Source of the DNA: Mastigamoeba balamuthi
Taxonomy: Eukaryota; Evosea; Mastigamoebida; Mastigamoebidae
Direction: 5' to 3'
Length of the DNA: 25,443 bases
Assembly (NCBI GenBank): GCA_902651635.1
Contig: CACRSC010000096.1
Coordinates: 8,485 to 33,927 of the forward strand
Shown piece after piece: positions 18,942 through 25,443 of the stretch; positions within the stretch are counted from its first letter, which is position 1, and every line of letters begins with the position of its first letter. The notes below the pieces were generated by a model. That model saw only the letters and a program-made list of their open reading frames with translations. It was not told where the DNA came from and ran no database searches. Both the position numbers and the translations under genes were made by a program.

Positions 18942-20778
18942 TCAGTCTGCGGGAGGGCTCGCGAGGCTCCGCAGTGTGTTGGGAGCGCCAACGACGCAGA
19001 GGTCACAGTCCTGCAGCCGCGCGCCAGGCGCGTCCGCTGGGGCCCCGCACTCGCACTCGAGCGCATCGGCGCAGAGGCCTAGCGCGAGCGAGACAGACGC
19101 CAGGCTCTCGTGGGCGAACACCGCCTGGTCGAGCACCCCGGCATCGAGCCCCAGCGTGAAGGGATCGGAGCCCGCGCTGCCCAGGGCGGCCTCTGTGTCC
19201 GCAGTGACCCCCAGGAAGGCCGTGGGCGCCTCGGCGCTGCCGGCGTGGCTGTGGGGCGCAGACGCCGAGCCCTCGGGGAGGTTGCCCCGCGCAGAGGCTC
19301 TCCGCAGCAGAACAGCGAGGGCCACGACGGCAGCGACGGCAACGGCAGCGGCCACGGCACACACCCCGCCTGCCGCCACTGCGAGCGCAATCAATTGCGA
19401 GCGCTGCACTGAGTTGTCCCTGAGGCGTGCCTGCTGAGCATTCGGGACATTCGGGGGGCAGAGCACAGAGGGCGTTTCGCACCTGGGCAGTGCGCACGAG
19501 GCGCTGAACCACAGGGAGCAGTTGGCTGTCCGTGACTCGGCACAGGAGCCGACGTCGGAGCACCACCCGCATAGCGTCCCGCCCGAGACACAGCTGGCGC
19601 ACGACTTGCGCTGGGCACAGCCGACCTTGCGCCCCTCGTGGTCTGAGCTCGGGCTCCCGCTGCTCGCGGCCCCGGACGAAGACAACGGCAAGGGCGCCAC
19701 AACCCCAGGAACGCCCTTGCTCATGCTGGGACTCACGCTCCCGGGCCTCCAGAGCCCCAGGGCGGCAATGGCCCTGGAGGACTGCAGCGCGAGCACCGCG
19801 ATCTGCGAGGGAGGGACACTGGAGCACCGGAGACTGGGGGGCGCATCCTGGCGGGCCGCAGCCAGCGCCGTGGTCGCCAGCGCCAGGAAGATCTCCCCCG
19901 TGTCGATCGACTGGGCCATCGTCCATGCGCACTCGCTCTCGCTCTCCGTGCAGGCGCCCACGCGGAGGGCGGCGGATGCCGAGTCGTTGTCCACACTGCC
20001 TTCGCTCTCGGTGGGCATGCCGAGGTAGCGGGACGTGTTGTGCAGCCGCAGGCTGACTGCCCCCGTGGCGCTGGCTCTCGGGGCGAGCGCGGGCACAGCG
20101 TCCCACAGGCACTCGGCCCCCGGGGGAATTGTCTCGGAGAACACCGCCACGCCGTCGCAGTCGCAGAGCCACAAGTCCGTGTTCAGCACGAAGATGTTCA
20201 GGGGCGAGCTCTCTGCAGCCACCCACGTGGCCAGCGCTGCGTCTGCGGGCCGCGGGACGAGGCCGACGGTCCAGCCGGACATCCCGGCGAACCACGAGGC
20301 GCAGTCGTAGTCGTAGGGGCGGGCGTAGGCCACGTACCTGCCCCGCTGCTCAAACGACACCAGCGAGGGGTCCGACAGCCCCGCCACCTTGCGGAACGAG
20401 CACAGGGCGGGCGAAAGCGACGCCGGGCTGGCAGCCACGAGGCGGCCCGAGCCTGAGCCGTCGTCGCAGAGGAAGAGGCCGTCGTTGGCCGAGGGCATCA
20501 GCGAGACGCCCCCGGAGCCGTCGAGGGCCGGCAGCTCTCTGAACAGGAACTGCGCATCCGAGTAGGACCTGGGCGTGGCGTACACTGCGTGGTTCATTCC
20601 GGTTAGGCTCGGGAAGACGAGCACATTGAGGAGAGCCTGACAGCAGACCGTCTCTGCAGGAGCTCGTGATGGCGACTCGCAGTGCGAGGCCCGTGTCCGA
20701 GGCCGAGTTGTACTGCGTGAGGACCGAGCAGAGCGCCGCCACGGGGAGGAGAAGCACGAGTACCGCCGGGGGCAGCAT
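18942..20778 (-). CDS. Type I membrane protein with beta-trefoil-like region and PSI domain, paralogue 1
   Basis: Exons 20778-20649, 20584-19483 and 19419-18942; 569 aa. Signal peptide MLPPAVLVLLLPVAALCS; then repeats with a beta-trefoil look (about 25-250). CSFRKVAGLSDPSLVSFEQ followed by RYVAYA recalls the AbfB arabinose-binding fold, where F-x-V-x-GL-D-x-x-VSFE precedes RYLRH. A PSI-type domain (366-411; SCASCVSGGTLCGWC...C...NC..W) comes next, then a membrane span (about 420-449) and a cytoplasmic tail with PTAFLGVTADT and FAHESLASVSL. Intron 1 (64 nt) removes what otherwise looks like a frameshift relative to the sister gene. Intron 2 (19420-19482) is 63 nt, stop-free and could be retained. 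Inferred: carbohydrate- or ligand-binding surface receptor. It converges with the methyltransferase gene, 192 bp apart. Confidence 0.86.
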
Positions 20779-21626
20779 TGGTGTGCGAGCGGAGGGCCCG
20801 CCGAGCAGAGTGTAAAAAAAGAAAAGCAACCAATTTGACGAGGGCAGAGCGTACGTTAGAATTGGCCATAAGCGGAAGAACATCACACAACAAGCGGGGG
20901 AGGAGGAAAGAAGCTCCTCGCGATACTGGCGGCCGCTGAGGGGCATACTGCTCTTCTCTTCCATCAAGCAGAGCGATGGCAAGGAAGCGCCAATGGGCGT
21001 CGTAGGGGCGCCAGCACGACACGATCGCACAAGGAACACCGAACTGGCAATGTTCCAATTGCGCCACAGAGTGCAGTGCATCTTCCTATGCGAAAGCAGC
21101 ACGAAAAGCGCCCGCTCTGGGGCACACGTGCAGAAACAACGAGGGAAACTGGCATCGCACTTTGAAGCAAAGCAGCAAACCACAATGCACTACCCGAAAA
21201 GAGTTGAGGACTGTACTCGTGTAGAAGAGCTCAATTTCGCCACACTAACGGCTGCGCGCACAGACAGTAATTCTACCTCCTGGAAGGTAGCGACTGAAGC
21301 CCATGCAATGGCGAAGATTCTACCGCTCTCATCCACCGAGAGCCTCATTTCGCCGAGCGGTCTGGAGCAGAGGTACACCACATGTCCAATACTCCTAATA
21401 CCCTGCACTCGCCAGCATCAAGGCATCCGAGAGTGACGAGGCAAGAGGGAGGCGAGGACAGCGGGGGTGCCGAGACCGCGCCGAGCAGACCAGGCTCACG
21501 AGTCTACGCTAGGAACGGCACAATGCGGCCTCCTCCCTCGGCAACAGCCTCAGTATCGCGGCGCCAGAGGGCTTGGGCCGTCAGAGCTTCGTTTGCGTGA
21601 ATCGAGAAAACGCAGTGGTTAAGAGG
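20779..21626. other. Intergenic region between the two PSI-domain receptor genes
   Basis: 848 bp holding the promoter of the gene at 18942-20778 and the 3' flank of the gene at 21627-23441. The part from about 20800 to 21420 is visibly less GC-rich than the rest of the window. Open frames exist on both strands (plus 20993-21436), but their composition is unlike neighbouring proteins and nothing is recognisable. I see no RNA gene. Confidence 0.5.
20862..20884 (-). promoter_or_regulatory. Upstream element shared by the PSI-receptor paralogues, copy 1
   Basis: Plus-strand sequence TTGGCCATAAG followed by CGGAAGAACATC. It matches 23519-23541 at 19 of 23 positions, including a perfect 12-mer. It lies about 84 bp upstream of the ATG, against about 78 bp in the sister gene, while sequence around it has diverged. 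A core promoter or leader element is likely. Confidence 0.5.
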
Positions 21627-23441
21627 TCAGCTGTCTATTTGTTGCGGACTAGCGTCGCACGACAGAACTTCAGCCCCGACGACGCAGTGGCCAATCTGAA
21701 AATGCGCGCCCGGTGGGCTGCACTCCATTGCAGCGCACGGCGCGAAGGTCAGGCTGACCGAGGCCAGGCTTTCCCGGGCAAAGAGGGTCTGGTCGAGGCC
21801 CGACTCGAGCCCCAGCGAGAACGAGCCGATGGAGGCGCTGCTCAGCGTGATCCCCGTGTCCGCCGTCACCCCGAAGAACGCTGTTGGCGCGTCAGCACTG
21901 CTCCGTGGCGGTGGCGCCGGCGCAGAGGCGGCGCTCGCGTTGGAGAGCTGCTGGTCTGCCTTGCGGTGCAGAGTCCGAACCACGAGAGCAACGGTGACCG
22001 CCGCAGCGACGACCACGGCCGCCACGCACACCCCGCCGACGACGACGATGGGCACCAGCAGCTGCGTGCTCACGCCCACGACCCTGCTGACAGACGCGCG
22101 CGCTGAGTTTGTGGCGACAGGAGGGAAAGACGAGTGGGGGCGAGCTCACTTGGGCAGCGCGCACGACCCGCTGAACCACACGGAGCAGTTGGCAGGCTTG
22201 GACTGCGTCACGCGAGAGCACGCGCCGATGTCAGCGCACCACCCGCAGGGCACCGCGCCGGAGACACAGCTCTGGCATGACTTGAATTCGGCGCAGCTGT
22301 CCAAGTGGCCCGGACTGCCCACGGAGCTACCGGGCGCAGAGGACGACGACAGCGATGATGACGAATGCAGCGGCGTCACGAGTGTGTTCGCGGCACTCTG
22401 CTTGGATGGTTGGATGTAGCTGTTCCTCCAGAAACCGAGAATGGCTGCCGACGTGGTGGCCTGGCTGCAGAGCACTGCTTTCTGGGAGGAGCACGCGGGG
22501 GTGGACCTCTCCTGGCGAGCCACGGTCAGAGCCGTTGTCGCCAGCGTGAGGTAGAAGTCTCCCGTGTCGATCGACTGGGCCATCGTCCACGTGCACGCGC
22601 TCTCGCTCCCAGTACAGTTGCGCACGCCGAGGGCAGCAGAGCCATTTCCCAGGCGGCCCACTTCCTCCGCCGTCACGCCGAGGTAGCGGGACGTGTTGTG
22701 CAGCCGCAGGCTGACTGCCCCCGTGGCCTTGGCGCTGGGGGCGAGCGCGGGCACAGCGTCCCACAGGCACACAGCCCCCGGGGGCAGCGCCTCGGAGAAC
22801 ACAGCCACACCGTTGCAGTCGCACAGCCAGTAGGGCGTGTTCTGAACATAAATGTTCAGGGGCGAGCTCTCTGCAGCCACCCACGTGGCCAGCGCTGCGT
22901 CTGCGGGCCGCGGGACGAGGCCGACGGTCCATCCGGACATCCCGGCGAACCACGAGGCGCAGTCGTAGTCGTAGGGGCGGGCGTAGGCCACGTACCTGCC
23001 CATCTGCTCAAACGACACCAGCGAGGGGTCCGACAGCCCCACCACCTTGCGGAACGAGCACAGGGCGGGAGACAGCGACGCCGGGCTGGCAGCCACGAGG
23101 CGGCCCGAGCCTGAGCCGTCGTCGCAGAGGAAGAGGCCGTCGTTGGCCGAGGGCATCAGCGAGACGCCCCCGGAGCCGTCGAGGGCCGGCAGCTCTCTGA
23201 ACAGAAAATGCGCGTCGGAATACTTCCTGGGGGTGGCGTACACTGCGTGGTTGTTTCTGGTTAGGTTGCGGAACGGCGGGTATGAGCGGAGCCAGCGAGA
23301 GGAACACAGACCGTCTCTGCAGGAGCTCGTGATGGCGACGCGCAGTGCGAGGCCCGTGTCCGAGGCCGAGTTGTACTGCGTGAGGACCGAGCAGAGCGCC
23401 GCCGCGGGGAGGAGCAGCAGGAGCACCGCCGGGGGCAGCAT
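21627..23441 (-). CDS. Type I membrane protein with beta-trefoil-like region and PSI domain, paralogue 2
   Basis: Exons 23441-23312, 23242-22150 and then 22083-21627 or 22086-21627 (two in-frame AGs; 559 or 560 aa). Signal peptide MLPPAVLLLLLPAAALCS; AbfB-like CSFRKVVGLSDPSLVSFEQ; PSI-type domain (360-408; SCQSCVSGAVPCGWC...); membrane span LLVPIVVVGGVCVAAVVVAA; cytoplasmic tail with PTAFFGVTADT, SFSLGLESGLDQ and FARESLASVSL. The N-terminal half is nearly identical to paralogue 1, while the region between trefoil and PSI has diverged strongly, suggesting a variable stalk or gene conversion of the binding domain. Intron 1 (23243-23311) is 69 nt and stop-free; intron 2 begins with a TGA in frame, so it must be removed to reach the membrane span. 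Sites NLT (only if intron 1 is kept), NTS, NGS, NCT and NCS could be glycosylated. Confidence 0.87.
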
Positions 23442-24390
23442 CGGTGTGCGAGCGGAAGAAGCTCAGCAATAAGTGAAACACGAATGCACATCTCGCGGAC
23501 AATTCGCCTGCGCTCTTGTTGGCTATTTTCGGAAGAACATCGATGATCGTGCACATTCGAGCGTGGCAGAGAATCACCCCCCTTGCCCCTCATACCCCCT
23601 GAGGCGGGGCAGCGGTGGGCCGGGCGGTGTGTGTGCACAGGCGGCAAATCTAGTCGTACAAACGGCGGCTTTACTGTGTCTTTTTCGTGAATTTTCCGGC
23701 ACAGCCCTAACTCGACTTCGCCAACAAGGCAAAGGGCGTTATGCAGAAGAGTGCACATTACTTCCGAATCTCGTGGCAGCAAAAAAGCCATCAGTTCTCC
23801 ACAACAGAGACGCGAAAGAGGCCTCGTTGAGGATGCGGTGGAGGGTGAGTCATTCGGTTTCCGCACCCCCTCGCCCGTCGTCCAACGCCGCCTCGAGCGC
23901 TCCGTCAGAGGGCAAAACAGATGGCCGAGGTCTCGCCTCCGGCCACCGAACAACATTCTTGTGGGCCCGGAGAAGAAGGAAATGCTAATGGAAGGCTCTG
24001 CTCCGTCTGCTGGGGCCCCAGTGTGAACAAAACAGTGTGGGGGGATCTCTGTGCATCCCTGTGGCGCACACGGAGAGGACGCCTGAGCTCAGGTGCAGGT
24101 CTGCGCTCACACTAAACACACCTCCGCCTTTCCACGCAGACACTGTGGGACGACCTCATCAGGAGTGCCGACTGTCCGCAGGCTCGGGGGCAAACAGGCT
24201 TAGATGAACGCCCGGAGGGGCGTCGGCAATCTTGACAGCTGTGGGCGAAAGAGGGGCCATGCTCGACCGGCAATCTGCAGAGGACATAACTACTCCGAGT
24301 AGAGAGGAGGCCGAAGAGGGCGTGCAGTGCAGAAGGCACATTTGGCGAGTTGCTTTTGATTTGCGGGGCCGAGTGGGCCCTTGTGCGCTC
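23442..24390. other. Intergenic region between PSI-receptor paralogue 2 and the unrecognised gene
   Basis: 949 bp, of lower GC than the coding regions. The part next to 23441 is the promoter of paralogue 2 and includes the shared element at 23519-23541. No convincing open frame, tRNA or repeat is seen in the remainder. The 3' flank of the gene ending at 24391 occupies its far side. Confidence 0.5.
23519..23541 (-). promoter_or_regulatory. Upstream element shared by the PSI-receptor paralogues, copy 2
   Basis: TTGGCTATTTT followed by CGGAAGAACATC on the plus strand, about 78 bp upstream of the start codon. Partner of 20862-20884. Confidence 0.5.
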
Positions 24391-25399
24391 TCACTGGCCA
24401 GGGAAGCGCGTCTTCTGCTCGGCAATGTCGGCCAGCAGCTGGCGGATGTCGTCGCACTGCGGGGCCTTGTCCCTCTCGAGCTCCTCGAGCGCCCTGACCA
24501 TCTCCTCGCGGTCGGCCTGCGACGCGCGGCCGTAGAAGCACCGCGCCCTGTGCGCCGCGGCCACGCACGCGTACTCGCTGTCGCCGCACAGCGTCGCCAC
24601 GCGCTGGGCCATCTCGAAGGCGCGGGCGGCGATGGTCATGTCCTCAGGGCGCAGCTCGCTGACGTAGGGGTTGGCGAGGCTCGTGCCCACGTAGATGGAC
24701 GTCTGGAACACAGGGACCTTGTACTTGCGGATCACCTCGTCAAAGTCCACCGTCGTCGCGTCCTGCTCCGCCGCTGCCGCAAGCCACGCCAGCTCCTGCA
24801 GCGCCCGCAGAGCCACGCATCCACGGCCACACACGCAGTCAGCGACACAAAAAGAACAATGACAACTGAAACAAAATCAATTGATAGCAGAGGACACACA
24901 CGGCGGCTCGCAAAAGGCCTGTGACCATTTCTGCAGCACGAGAGGGGGCAAAGCTGGCTCGCCAGTTCTCAGCAGGGCAGAACCCCGAGTCGCTCGCTGC
25001 ACCGCCGAAAACCAACTGATTTGGGAAGGGACCCGGAATTTGTTTGGGGGAAACAGGGCGAACCTGCCAGTGCTTGAGGTGCAGGGCGAGGAGCTCGGCG
25101 TCGCGCGCGGCGCGGGCCTCGTTGTTCTCCTTGGCCTTGGACTCGGGGGCCGCGTCCTCGGCGGCCTTGGCGGCGTCGCTGGCCTCGTGGGCGGCGGCGA
25201 TGAGGCGAGTGTAGCTGTCGACGAGGGCCAGCACAGAGGCAGCGTTGCGGCCGCCCACGGCGACGACGAGCTCGGCCACGCGGGCCTCGCGGGCGACGTC
25301 GCCCGAGCGCCTGTGCACGTTGGCGGTGAGCTCCAGGACGCGCAGGGCCAGCGGCACGTCGCCGTACTCCTTGGCCGCCGTCTTGCACCGCTCCAGGTC
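24391..25399 (-). CDS. Unrecognised helical protein, 3' part of gene
   Basis: Two exons lie in the window: an internal exon 25399-25064 (112 codons exactly) and the terminal exon 24795-24391 (134 codons plus stop), separated by a 268-nt intron (donor GTTCGC, acceptor CGCTGCAG, phase 0). Sequence before 25399 ends TGACCCCACAG, a good acceptor, so more exons lie beyond the window edge. The 246 visible residues are Ala/Glu-rich and predicted by eye to be mostly helical. They contain LRVLELTANVHRRSGDVARE, a charged linker of EDAAPESKAKENNEARAARD type and a more conserved-looking end (FDEVIRKYKVPVFQTSIYVG, ANPYVSELRPEDMTIAARAF). Alternating helices suggest TPR-like repeats, which is weak. I do not recognise the family. 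The gene lies upstream of PSI-receptor paralogue 2 on the same strand. Confidence 0.68.
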
Positions 25400-25443
25400 C
25401 TGTGGGGTCACACCCAGGGGCGCTGTTGGCTCTCCTCTTCTCT

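Noticed and set aside
20585-20648. Apparent frameshift making PSI-receptor paralogue 1 a pseudogene
   Set aside because: A 64-nt intron with matching donor and acceptor (GTCTGC...CACGCAG), also present in the sister gene, restores the frame.

Overview
This is nuclear DNA from a GC-rich, intron-containing unicellular eukaryote. The evidence is a ubiquitin-L40 ribosomal fusion gene, a TRAPP-II subunit (TRAPPC9/Trs120), an STT3 oligosaccharyltransferase, and about 19 short spliceosomal introns (mostly 53-121 nt; two near 270 nt) that restore reading frames and family homology when removed. The species cannot be named from sequence alone. A free-living protist fits, and an archamoeba-like amoebozoan is only a guess.

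Layout. 67-3736 (minus) TRAPPC9/Trs120, five exons, head-to-head with 3964-4427 (plus) ubiquitin-L40; they share a 227-bp upstream region. 5118-8457 is a direct tandem duplication. Each unit carries a small cysteine-rich secreted protein gene on the minus strand (5149-5601 and 6938-7441) and remnants of a second signal-peptide gene that looks decayed. 8747-11401 (plus) STT3, two exons. 11768-14474 and 15017-17765 (plus) are tandem paralogues encoding type I membrane proteins with cysteine-rich DPDC/CGNG-repeat ectodomains. 17994-18749 (plus) is an intronless SAM-dependent methyltransferase. 18942-20778 and 21627-23441 (minus) are tandem paralogues encoding a second type I membrane family: a beta-trefoil-like N-terminal region, a PSI domain, a membrane span and a conserved cytoplasmic tail. 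24391-25399 (minus) is the 3' part of an unrecognised helical protein gene that runs off the window.

Theme. Three conserved housekeeping genes of the secretory and translation systems sit beside three pairs of tandemly duplicated secreted or surface protein families, none of which I can assign to a characterised protein. The two receptor-like families are the best candidates for something undescribed. Both have rapidly changing ectodomains, conserved tail motifs and intron differences between sisters. STT3 glycosylation and TRAPP trafficking would act on such proteins in general, but I see no sign of a dedicated pathway or operon.

Gene models were built by hand from open frames, splice-site phase and comparison between paralogues. 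Exon boundaries are predictions without transcript support.
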